Source: Fodinibius sp964490705
GTDB taxonomy: Bacteria > Bacteroidota > Rhodothermia > Balneolales > Balneolaceae
Length of the DNA stretch: 64,000 nucleotides
Assembly: GCA_964490705.1 (NCBI GenBank)
Contig: CAZBCG010000001.1
Coordinates: 186,001-250,000, forward strand
Reading direction: 5' to 3'
In this document: piece after piece, positions 42,413-50,689 of the stretch
Layout: each line of letters begins with the position of its first letter
How positions within the stretch are numbered: position 1 is the stretch's first letter
Program-made: the position numbers and the translations under genes
Notes under the pieces: model-generated
Told to the model about the DNA's origin: nothing
Database searches by the model: none
The model's input: the letters and a program-made list of their open reading frames with translations, nothing else

Positions 42413-43921
42413 ATGATACAAAAGAAGCTTGTTCTTGGCCTTTTAATGCTCAGCTTTTTAGCCGCTAATGCTTTGGCACAATCCGATTCAACGACGGTCG
42501 TGCCCGAGGCTGAAAAATCGGTCACGCAGCATAGCGTCACAGTTGACGGGGAGCGAATTGACTACACCGCTATTGCCGGCACGATGATCCTGAAAAATGA
42601 CAAAGGGGAGCCGGTGGCTTCGTTTGGCTATACCGCCTATCACAAAAACGGAGTAGAGGATAAATTGAGCCGCCCGGTTACGTTCTCCTATAACGGCGGA
42701 CCGGGTTCGTCATCCATCTGGTTGCACATGGGCGTCATGGGTCCGCGCCGAGTGGTCGTAAATGATCCCAATACCACGCCGCCGGCTCCTTATGAGCTTA
42801 CCGATAATCAGTATTCACTGCTCGATGCTACTGATATTGTCATGGTGGACCCAGTGGGAACTGGAGTGAGTCGTGCAGTTGGAGAAGCTGAGGGCAAAGA
42901 TTTCTGGGGCGTGGATCAGGATATTCGATCCGTCAGTAATTTTATTAAGAGTTATATCGGAGAATACAGCCGCTGGAATTCACCCAAATATTTGCTTGGC
43001 GAAAGTTACGGCACAACTCGTTCAGCGGGCGTTGTTAATGAGCTGCAAGGCCAGGGCATTGCCATGAATGGCGTAGTGCTGGTTTCCACGGTTCTCGATC
43101 TGCGTACTATCGCTTTTGGGGATGCGGACAGCACGCCGTATGTCATTTATTTACCTACCTATGCGGCTGTAGCCTGGTATCATGATGCCATCGAAGATAA
43201 ACCTGAAAGCATGGAATCGTTTGTGCAGCAGGCGCGACAGTTTGCACAAAATGAATATGCGACAGCCCTTGCAAAGGGCAATGAGCTCTCGGAATCGCGG
43301 CGCGATCAGATCATCACCAAACTGGCTAGGTTTACGGGACTCAGTGAAGATTATCTCGACAAAGCAGACATGCGCGTCACCCAGTCCGAGTTTACCAAAG
43401 AGCTGCTACGCGATCAGGGTAAGACGGTTGGTCGGCTGGATTCCCGTTATTCCGGCTACAGTCTGGACGACCTGAGTCAAAATGCTATTTATGATCCCCA
43501 GAGTTCGGCGATTAGTCCCGCTTATACCACGATGTTCTTGCAGTATTATCACGATGAGCTGGAGTTTAATCCGGAAACGCAATACAATATTTCGGCGTAT
43601 AGCCTACCCGGCTTTGACTGGGATTGGGATCGCGGGGGCAGCTACTTCCCGACGAGTCCAACCACAGCGCCGGACTTATCTGAGGCGATGATAAAAAATC
43701 CCAACTTGGAAGTGTTGGTATTAAATGGATACTACGATTTGGCCACGCCGTTTATGGGCGCTGAATATACGATGGATCACTTGGATATTCCCTCTGAGTT
43801 GCAAAGCAACATTGTAGAGAAATATTATAAAGCAGGACACATGATGTATATCCACGAGCCGTCGCTGCAAAAAATGCATGACGATGTAGAGCAGTTTATC
43901 AACCAGACGGAACAAAATTGA
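42413..43921 (+). CDS. Secreted serine carboxypeptidase, S10 family
   Basis: 502 residues with a signal peptide (MIQKKLVLGLLMLSFLAANALAQ). Family motifs are SYNGGPGSSSIWLHMGVMGPR, the substrate-binding oxyanion segment, and LGESYGTTRSAG with the catalytic Ser. The catalytic Asp is likely in LNGYYDLATP and the His in YKAGHMMYIH. These enzymes release C-terminal amino acids in the periplasm or outside the cell and fit with the S9 peptidase nearby as part of peptide scavenging. Confidence 0.92.
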   Translation: MIQKKLVLGLLMLSFLAANALAQSDSTTVVPEAEKSVTQHSVTVDGERIDYTAIAGTMILKNDKGEPVASFGYTAYHKNGVEDKLSRPVTFSYNGGPGSSSIWLHMGVMGPRRVVVNDPNTTPPAPYELTDNQYSLLDATDIVMVDPVGTGVSRAVGEAEGKDFWGVDQDIRSVSNFIKSYIGEYSRWNSPKYLLGESYGTTRSAGVVNELQGQGIAMNGVVLVSTVLDLRTIAFGDADSTPYVIYLPTYAAVAWYHDAIEDKPESMESFVQQARQFAQNEYATALAKGNELSESRRDQIITKLARFTGLSEDYLDKADMRVTQSEFTKELLRDQGKTVGRLDSRYSGYSLDDLSQNAIYDPQSSAISPAYTTMFLQYYHDELEFNPETQYNISAYSLPGFDWDWDRGGSYFPTSPTTAPDLSEAMIKNPNLEVLVLNGYYDLATPFMGAEYTMDHLDIPSELQSNIVEKYYKAGHMMYIHEPSLQKMHDDVEQFINQTEQN

Positions 43922-44022
43922 TAGAAGTTTTTGGTTTTTTCTGGTTAGCAAGCAGATTTCTGTATATTATGCCTGTACATACAAGCAAATATAAATTTAT
44001 TGTATCAGCTTTTAAAGCACAC

Positions 44023-45237
44023 TTAGAGATTTGCTAACCGTCTTTTGAGTCCTTTTGAAGCGGAAACATATCCGCCGCCGCTTCCATCTACAAAGTGAAT
44101 GTGCTCGCGGTGATATTGAAACACCATGCAGGTAATCATTGCGGCATCGGTAATATGGATGCCGTATGCCAGTTGTTTTTGCTGGTATTCTTCTTCCAGA
44201 AAATCTTCCAGCTTTTGGCGCTGTTCGACTGTGCCGCTGATTACTACGCGCAGCATATCATCAAATTTTCGGTGATCGGAATTGCGAGCCATATCAGGTT
44301 TGTAAAGTGACCAGTCGGTGGCCGAGGTTTCGTAATTCAAAGCCATCAATACCTTTCCAATCAGGATCTGGAGTTCTGCTTTTATCAGGTAAATAATACG
44401 ATCGAGCCAGCCCTTGCCGAACGTCCGGAATTTAATTTCTCCCATTAGCTTTTTGACGGACATATTCATCCTGAGTTCTGATGTATCAATAGGGTTGGTT
44501 TTGTCATCGAAGCCGAAGATATCGCGCATTTGTTGCAGCACACGTTGATAAACGTTTTCGGAAGCTTCGATCCGTGGATTGCATTTAACAAGCAGGGTTA
44601 GTACTTCTTTATTATCCTGTTTTACTTCTTGCCAGCGGCATTCGAGACCGGTAAAATCGACCTCCGCACCATGCTGCGAAGCAGTTATGCGATATTCGTC
44701 AATACCGGGTGATTTTAAAATTTCTTCGGCGTAACTAATTCCGCCGCCCGAAAAAATACTCTGTATATAGTGTTCCGAAGCTTGATACCGTGCGACTTTA
44801 ATTTCGTATCCCTGTTTTTGGATATAAGAAATAGGAATAATTGCGGCTCGCAGGTCAAGGTTGTATTCGGCTTTGCCAATCTGTTTGCTGGCAGAGAGCA
44901 CTTTCTGGGCATCCTCGAATAGATCAGGGGGGATGCAAAATGATGATCCGTCACCGCCGAAGACATAGGGTATTTCATTCCGGCTGGCAACATTGAGGAT
45001 CCCGACAATCGGGGAAGCGCCGAGAATGTTAACCGTTTTATAGCGATCATCATTAATGGCGGCCGTAGAGTTGGTGATATCTGTTACCGCTACATACCAA
45101 TCCGAAGGAAGCTGGTGGTAGTTATCGTCATTCGAAGCATTAAAGAAATTTTCAATGACCGGCAACCGGGCGTAAAAGTTTGAGCCGTTTTCGATAGAGA
45201 TGCGAGTAAAATTTGATTTTTGAAATGTAATGTACAA
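44023..45237 (-). CDS. DUF3095 protein with cyclase-like motifs
   Basis: About 404 residues that match the DUF3095 pattern (FYARLPVIENFF...DWYVAVTDITNSTAAINDDRYKTVN). The segments VAVTDITNST (D53) and YVFGGDGSSF (94-97) recall the two metal-site motifs of class III cyclase and GGDEF folds. The activity of DUF3095 is not known to me. There is no signal peptide. The frame begins with TTG at 45237 and no ATG occurs before the conserved region, so the exact start is uncertain. Confidence 0.65.
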   Translation of the reverse strand: MYITFQKSNFTRISIENGSNFYARLPVIENFFNASNDDNYHQLPSDWYVAVTDITNSTAAINDDRYKTVNILGASPIVGILNVASRNEIPYVFGGDGSSFCIPPDLFEDAQKVLSASKQIGKAEYNLDLRAAIIPISYIQKQGYEIKVARYQASEHYIQSIFSGGGISYAEEILKSPGIDEYRITASQHGAEVDFTGLECRWQEVKQDNKEVLTLLVKCNPRIEASENVYQRVLQQMRDIFGFDDKTNPIDTSELRMNMSVKKLMGEIKFRTFGKGWLDRIIYLIKAELQILIGKVLMALNYETSATDWSLYKPDMARNSDHRKFDDMLRVVISGTVEQRQKLEDFLEEEYQQKQLAYGIHITDAAMITCMVFQYHREHIHFVDGSGGGYVSASKGLKRRLANL

Positions 45238-45344
45238 AAAATGTCGCGCATTGCCTGTACCTCAAGCGGGGGTTGCTGGTGCTATTCAACCCTTTTGAAA
45301 TGGCCAGCTATTTCTTATATATCTTAAAGGTATGTGTAAAAAGG

Positions 45345-45408
45345 ATGCCGTATTGAAATGGATATTTGAGGAATGGTGTTTAACAGGTAGTATTACTTAA
45401 TACGGCAT
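45345..45408 (+). other. Inverted repeat upstream of the plug-domain lipoprotein
   Basis: ATGCCGTATT (45345-45354) and AATACGGCAT (45399-45408) are perfect 10-bp inverted arms, 44 bp apart, followed by TTATTTA. They could form a leader structure or bound an sRNA. The rest of the 264-bp gap shows nothing else. Confidence 0.4.
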
Positions 45409-45501
45409 TTATTTACAGACAATTCAATCGGCTCAAATAAAGTTAAGTGATATGAGATAATCGATTAGCGAGACTTTATAACCTTAAGAATAGAGGTTCT
45501 T

Positions 45502-45921
45502 ATGATTAACCTGAAGCAAAGCATTACGATTTTAGTCGGTCTTTTTTTGATTGGTACGATGGTAGGTTGTGCATCAACGGGAAAAACTACGGGCGATACA
45601 AATAGTGAAGTTGAAAATAAAAGTACATCCAGTGAAGAGCATCTAACGCTTGAGGATCATTTGCGTAGGCTTGGCGGTGTACGCGTAAGCGGAAGTGGTT
45701 CAAATATCCAGGTAACAATTCGGGGCAAGATGTCGGTTTCAAACCCCGATGAACAACCGCTTTTTGTTCTTAACGGTCGTGAAATTGGCCACAGTTATAG
45801 CCGTGTTTCTGAAATGGTAAGTACACACGTGATTAAATCGGTTGAAGCAATTCCTGCTTCCCGGGCAAGTAACTATGGATTGAAAGGCGGTGCTGGTGTG
45901 ATCGAGATTGTCACGGAATAG
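45502..45921 (+). CDS. Lipoprotein carrying an isolated TonB-receptor plug domain
   Basis: 139 residues. A lipobox ends at C23 (IGTMVGC), and a Ser/Thr-rich linker is followed by LTLEDHLRRLGGVRVSGSGSNIQVTIRGK...QPLFVLNGREIG...VSEMVSTHVIKSVEAIPASRASNYGLKGGAGVIEIVTE. This is the plug fold of TonB-dependent receptors, including the usual VxVLNG and GxxGVIxIxT positions, but no barrel follows. It could act as a surface-exposed or periplasmic adaptor. Confidence 0.7.
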   Translation: MINLKQSITILVGLFLIGTMVGCASTGKTTGDTNSEVENKSTSSEEHLTLEDHLRRLGGVRVSGSGSNIQVTIRGKMSVSNPDEQPLFVLNGREIGHSYSRVSEMVSTHVIKSVEAIPASRASNYGLKGGAGVIEIVTE

Positions 45922-45937
45922 CAGTTACACCGGTGAT

Positions 45938-47941
45938 TTATGGTTGGCGGAAAAGTCCTGCGCATGAAACAAACTGTTCTGCGTTGCCGACCATCACGAG
46001 TCGGTCGCCCGGCTCTAGGCGAAAACTGCCCGAGGGATTTCCAATTGTTTGGTCGCCCCGTTTTACGGCGAGCACAGTAAGCTGATGTTTGTTCCGTAAT
46101 TGTAGCTCTTGCAAGGTATTATGGGCGGCAGAAGACCCCTCGCGAACGGTCACGGCACGGGTATGTAGTCCTTCCTCATCCAATCCTTGGAGCACCATCA
46201 GGTGAGCCTCTTGGATACTTCCGCGGACAATGCCATAATCATGGGCACGTAATGTTTGTATATGGTCCTCAATTTCTTGCTGTGGAATCATATAAGCACC
46301 AAGAACATGTGAAAACAGGCGAACGGTGGTTTCCATCTCTTCTGGCACTACAATATCAGCGCCCAGTTTTTCAAGTTGTTCAAGGTCGCTTAGATAGCGT
46401 GTTCTGACAACAATTTGCAAAGTAGGATTTATATGCCGGGCCTGCTGTACGATGCGCGGACTCGAATCAGGATCATTGGTCGCAATAACGCAGAGCTTTG
46501 CTTTTTTTACCGCGGCCAGATTCAGGATGTAGTCGCGGCTGGCATCCCCAAAAATGGCTGGGATATCCTGGTCATGCATTTCCTTCACAGATTGGGGGTT
46601 CATTTCAATAACGATAAATGGGATGCCCGAATCGCGCAATACCTGCACAAGATGCCGCCCGGCCGGACCATATCCTACAATAATAACGTGGTCTTCGAGG
46701 GGTGTCTTCTGGTCTTTTTCAGGACCTGATTTTACATCGGGCTCCAAGTGGCGCAGCGGAGTGTTGTCGAGCAAATTGCCGACCCACGAACTTTTGTGCA
46801 CCATAAATGGAGTGCCAATCATCAGCAAAACAGCCACGGCAATAAATATTTGAGAGCCTGCCTCTCCCATGCCGGCCGGTGATATGCCCGCAAGACGGCC
46901 CGTTCGCTCGAGGACAAATGAAAATTCGCCTATCTGTGCTAATATCACTCCTGTAGCTGTAACTATTCGGATGGGATATTTAAGCGTCATCAGGCTGGCG
47001 GTGGTAATTAAAAACTTAATAGCTACCACGCCCAGGGCGGTCCCGATGATGATCAGCGGATGCTCAATTACAAAGCGGAGATCCAGCAGCATGCCCACCG
47101 ATACAAAGAAGACGGCGTTAAAAATGGTACGTAACGGCAGTATTTCGCTGATGGCCTGCTCGCTAAAATGGCTTTCGCTAACGACCAATCCCGCTAAGAA
47201 GGCACCCAGCGCCAGGCTGACCCCAACCATGCTGGTAAGGGCGGCCGTGCCAAAGCAGATGGCTACAACGGTTAGCAAAAAGAGCTCTTGGCGGCGCGTT
47301 TTGGCAACCTGTTCTAAAATCCAGGGTACGATGCGTTCGGCCAGCAGTAGTATCACGGTGATGAGGATGCCTGCTTTGAGCAAAACCCAGCCGATGCCCG
47401 AAAGCGATTGCGACTGCCCGGCCAGTATGGGAACAAGCAAGACCATCAGAATAATAACGAGATCTTGGAAGATGAGCACGGCCAGGGAAAGCTGCCCCGA
47501 GGGGGTGTCGGTCTTATCCTCGTCACTCAGCAATCCAAGGATGATAGCCGTACTGCTGAGGGCCACCAGGCAGCCGGTATAAATCGCGGAGTTCCAGCTG
47601 ATACCCCAGAATGATAGTATGAGTGTTACTACCGCCACGGTGATTGCTACTTGCAATCCTCCGCCCAGAAAAATGGCTTTTTTGATGCGTGCCAGTTTTT
47701 CCAGGCTAAATTCTATGCCGATGGTAAAAAGCAGCAGAATGATACCGATCTCGGCCAGCATATCTACTAGTGCTTGATCCTGAACCAGCCCCAACGCATT
47801 GGGACCGATGACAACGCCGGCAATTAAAAAGCCGACAATAGGCACAATTTTGAGTCGGTAACAGAGATAGGCGATGAACACGCTAACGGTGAACAGTGCA
47901 ACCAGCTCAGTTAAAAAAGGAAGCGTTACGGCAATAATCAT
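45938..47941 (-). CDS. Monovalent cation:proton antiporter, Kef-type (CPA2)
   Basis: 667 residues: a 12-13 helix Na+/H+ exchanger domain (about 1-385; LIAGVVIGPNALGL and IGIILLLFTIGIEFSLEKL are CPA2 signatures). A TrkA-N/RCK domain (about 418-535) binds NAD(H) through VIIVGYGPAGRHLV...VIEMN, and a TrkA-C domain follows at about 590-665 (NPSGSFRLEPGDRLVMVGN). It should exchange K+ or Na+ for H+ in the inner membrane under nucleotide control, important for pH and osmotic balance. No KefF/KefG partner is adjacent. Confidence 0.9.
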   Translation of the reverse strand: MIIAVTLPFLTELVALFTVSVFIAYLCYRLKIVPIVGFLIAGVVIGPNALGLVQDQALVDMLAEIGIILLLFTIGIEFSLEKLARIKKAIFLGGGLQVAITVAVVTLILSFWGISWNSAIYTGCLVALSSTAIILGLLSDEDKTDTPSGQLSLAVLIFQDLVIILMVLLVPILAGQSQSLSGIGWVLLKAGILITVILLLAERIVPWILEQVAKTRRQELFLLTVVAICFGTAALTSMVGVSLALGAFLAGLVVSESHFSEQAISEILPLRTIFNAVFFVSVGMLLDLRFVIEHPLIIIGTALGVVAIKFLITTASLMTLKYPIRIVTATGVILAQIGEFSFVLERTGRLAGISPAGMGEAGSQIFIAVAVLLMIGTPFMVHKSSWVGNLLDNTPLRHLEPDVKSGPEKDQKTPLEDHVIIVGYGPAGRHLVQVLRDSGIPFIVIEMNPQSVKEMHDQDIPAIFGDASRDYILNLAAVKKAKLCVIATNDPDSSPRIVQQARHINPTLQIVVRTRYLSDLEQLEKLGADIVVPEEMETTVRLFSHVLGAYMIPQQEIEDHIQTLRAHDYGIVRGSIQEAHLMVLQGLDEEGLHTRAVTVREGSSAAHNTLQELQLRNKHQLTVLAVKRGDQTIGNPSGSFRLEPGDRLVMVGNAEQFVSCAGLFRQP

Positions 47942-48021
47942 TAATTACTTATTCTGTTTGGGGCTGATGTTCTTAAAGAATTCGTCCTTCACTCAAAAAA
48001 ATGTCCTGCTGTTGCGATGTG

Positions 48022-48467
48022 CTAATCATAACCGCTTCTATCTGCTTTCCAGTTTACAATAAGTTGGCCCGGACATCGCTTTCTTCCACGACAAATGAGG
48101 TGGATGAAAGCGGATTTATGAACCGGGGATTATCCAAATATTGTTCCACCAAATTGCCCTGCGAATCGAAATAAGAAACTTCGGTAATAGTAAACGACCG
48201 ATAGGGATCGGTGTTTCGGATGCACAGCGTAGCTGTGAGGTTAAATGTTTTTTGCCGATCTTGTTGAGAGATATGAGAATATACAGGCACATACACTAGT
48301 TGGCCAACGCTGGTAGTTTGGTGTTCAAATGAGTCAGCATTTTTGGACATTGCTGCAATGGTTGTGTCGGATGAATGTTGCCCTGGTTGGGATTGGGTAT
48401 CCGGTTGTTTTCCCGAGCATCCCATTAAAAGCAGACTGCTTATTAATATTATACGTAACGTAGGCAT
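48022..48467 (-). pseudogene. DUF3124 lipoprotein with a C-terminal frameshift
   Basis: From the ATG at 48467 there is a lipobox (LISSLLLMGC) and a DUF3124 domain: LVYVPVYSHISQQDRQKTFNLTATLCIRNTDPYRSFTITEVSYFD. The reading frame stops at 48054 after VVEESDVRANLL. In a neighbouring frame the domain's expected end continues as VNWKADRSGYD and stops at 48022. A one-base loss, and probably the missing Gly-rich GGSGAN loop, separate the two. It may be a recent pseudogene, or the truncated form may still be made. Confidence 0.55.
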
Positions 48468-48607
48468 ACCATCTTGCTGAAAATTTTTAATCAGATCGAA
48501 ATTAAATATAATCAATGCAGCACAAAGAGCTAGCCGGTAAGGTAAATTACAAAGTAAGAAAAAAGAGCTTCAGTTTTGCTTCAAAATCGGTTGTTATGTT
48601 TTGATAT

Positions 48608-49288
48608 ATGAAACTTTTGATCATCGAAGATAACGAGGATCTGCTGCAGAACATCCGCACCTACCTAGAGCGTGAGGGCTATATTTGTGAATACGCGCAA
48701 GACTACCAGCAGGCCTTCGACAAAGTGATGTCATACACCTACGACGTGGTGTTGATTGATATTATGATTCCCGGCGGTTCGGGCCTGCAGGTGCTGCGGG
48801 AGCTGAAATCCGTAAATCCACAGACGGCTACGATTATTATATCTGCAAAAAATGCACTAGACGATAAAGTAGAAGGGCTCGAGCTTGGGGCCGACGATTA
48901 CATCACCAAGCCCTTTCAGTTGCCTGAGCTGCATGCGCGCATTAAAGCCGTAAACCGGCGCAACCAGCGCGGCGGCGAAGAGATCCTGAATGTGAACGAA
49001 ATTGCGATTAATACCGATACCATGGAGGTTACGGTAGATGAGGACGAAGTGGATTTGACGCCGAAAGAATATGATCTGCTGCTCTATTTTGCCTCCAATA
49101 AAAACCATGTGTTGTCCAAACAGACCATTGCTGAGCATCTCTGGGGCGACTATGTTGATCATCTGACGAATCTGGATTTTGTCTATCAGCATATCAAAAA
49201 TCTGCGTAAAAAACTCGAAGAAGCAGGCGCCGAAAACTATATCGAGAGCGTCTATGGTATCGGGTACAAATTTAAAGTGGCCAAATAG
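48608..49288 (+). CDS. OmpR/PhoB-family response regulator
   Basis: 226 residues: a receiver with D51 (VVLIDIMIPG), acidic pocket residues in IIEDNED and K in DYITKPF, followed by a winged-helix DNA-binding domain (about 130-225; DLTPKEYDLLLYFASN, KNLRKKLEEAG, SVYGIGYKF). It ends 2 bp before the kinase gene and precedes a large outer-membrane protein gene, its likely target. Confidence 0.93.
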   Translation: MKLLIIEDNEDLLQNIRTYLEREGYICEYAQDYQQAFDKVMSYTYDVVLIDIMIPGGSGLQVLRELKSVNPQTATIIISAKNALDDKVEGLELGADDYITKPFQLPELHARIKAVNRRNQRGGEEILNVNEIAINTDTMEVTVDEDEVDLTPKEYDLLLYFASNKNHVLSKQTIAEHLWGDYVDHLTNLDFVYQHIKNLRKKLEEAGAENYIESVYGIGYKFKVAK

Positions 49289-49290
49289 CG

Positions 49291-50553
49291 ATGAAGCTGA
49301 TCTCAAAATTTGTGTTGATTTATTTGATTGTGACCGTGATTGTGCTCGGCATCGGGGGATATCTTTCTTACGACATCATCAAAGATGAACTTGATACCGA
49401 GCTCAAATGGCGCTTTTTGGATCGCGTAGAGCGGGTCACCTATTTGCTGGAGCAGGGAAAAAAATTTGCGACCCAGGTGGGTGACCGCGAAGACCGCAAC
49501 TTGATGGTTGCACAGCTGCCTAATCGTGTAGAGCCCAACGTAGAAGTTCGTGATACAATGGTTTGGAATGAGCGCCTGCAGCAGATGGAGCCCAACCTTA
49601 AAATGGAAGCCTACCGAACAGTTAACGGCAATTCGTATCATATTACCACCTACGGTGCGTTGGCAGATACGGATGACATCACCGAGGCCGTCACGAAAAT
49701 TTTACTCTGGATTTTAGGCATGCAGGTGATTGGGGCCATCGGTGTGGGATTTATCGTATCGAATCGGCTCTTTAAACCATTTCGTGAGACCCTCAACCGG
49801 CTGAAAGATTTTGACCTTCAGGATAAACAGCCGATTGAGGCCGAAGAAACGAATGTTACAGAGTTTGATGACCTGAATCGCTTTGTCGAATCAATGACTC
49901 GGAAGGCCGTATCGGATTACAAAAACCTGAAGGAGTTTGCCGAAAATGCATCACACGAACTCCAGACGCCGCTGTCGATTGCCAAGGGCAAGCTGGAACT
50001 GCTCACCGAAACGGATCTCTCACCCGAGCAATACCAATATGTGGATGACAGTCAGCGGGCAATTAAAAAGTTGTCACGGCTCAGTGAGTCGCTGTCGCTG
50101 CTTACCAAGATCGAAAATCACGAGTTTACCGATGCTGAGGAAGTGAATTTGACAAAACTGATCAGAGAGAGTACGCAATCGTTTGATGAGTTCATCAAGC
50201 TTAATGGCTTGTCGGTATCCACCGATCTTGAAGAGGATGTGACGGTGCATATCCACTCGATGTTGGCGGATATTTTGTGGACCAACCTGTTCCAGAATGC
50301 GATTAAGCACAATATCGAGGAAGGCAAGATTCGCATCGCCCTAACCAACAATAGGTTAACGATTGCCAATACCGGCAAGTCTATTGATGGAGACCCCAAG
50401 GAATTATTCGAACGATTCAAGAAGGGCGATCAAAGTACGCAGTCGATTGGACTGGGACTTTCGATCATCAAACAGATCGTGGATCAAAACAATTATGATA
50501 TTTCGTATCAGTACAATGATGACTGGCATGAGATTACGGTCACGTTCGGCTAG
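49291..50553 (+). CDS. Two-helix sensor histidine kinase (EnvZ/ArlS type)
   Basis: 420 residues: membrane helices at about 5-28 and 136-156 flank a 110-residue periplasmic sensor. A HAMP-like linker is followed by HisKA with H222 in ENASHELQTPLSIAKGK. The HATPase domain has NLFQNAIKHN, a weak G1 box (IANTGKSIDG, with Asn where Asp is usual) and a clear G2 box (IGLGLSIIKQIVD). It is translationally coupled with the response regulator upstream. The periplasmic domain suggests that it senses an envelope or outside signal. Confidence 0.9.
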   Translation: MKLISKFVLIYLIVTVIVLGIGGYLSYDIIKDELDTELKWRFLDRVERVTYLLEQGKKFATQVGDREDRNLMVAQLPNRVEPNVEVRDTMVWNERLQQMEPNLKMEAYRTVNGNSYHITTYGALADTDDITEAVTKILLWILGMQVIGAIGVGFIVSNRLFKPFRETLNRLKDFDLQDKQPIEAEETNVTEFDDLNRFVESMTRKAVSDYKNLKEFAENASHELQTPLSIAKGKLELLTETDLSPEQYQYVDDSQRAIKKLSRLSESLSLLTKIENHEFTDAEEVNLTKLIRESTQSFDEFIKLNGLSVSTDLEEDVTVHIHSMLADILWTNLFQNAIKHNIEEGKIRIALTNNRLTIANTGKSIDGDPKELFERFKKGDQSTQSIGLGLSIIKQIVDQNNYDISYQYNDDWHEITVTFG

Positions 50554-50689
50554 CGGAATGTAAAGAGTTGTAAGCAGAAGCTTATTTCTGGCAATCTTTA
50601 GATTTCCTTCAGTTTTAATACAACGTTGGCATAAGTTCGTCTGTTAGGTTTACATCAAAACGAAACAGAATTACAACAACAAGGTATTG

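Noticed and set aside
46869..47582. A 237-codon open frame antisense to the Kef-type antiporter
   Set aside because: It lies fully within a strongly recognisable gene and its composition (Arg/Ser/Thr/Met-rich) is that of an antisense shadow.
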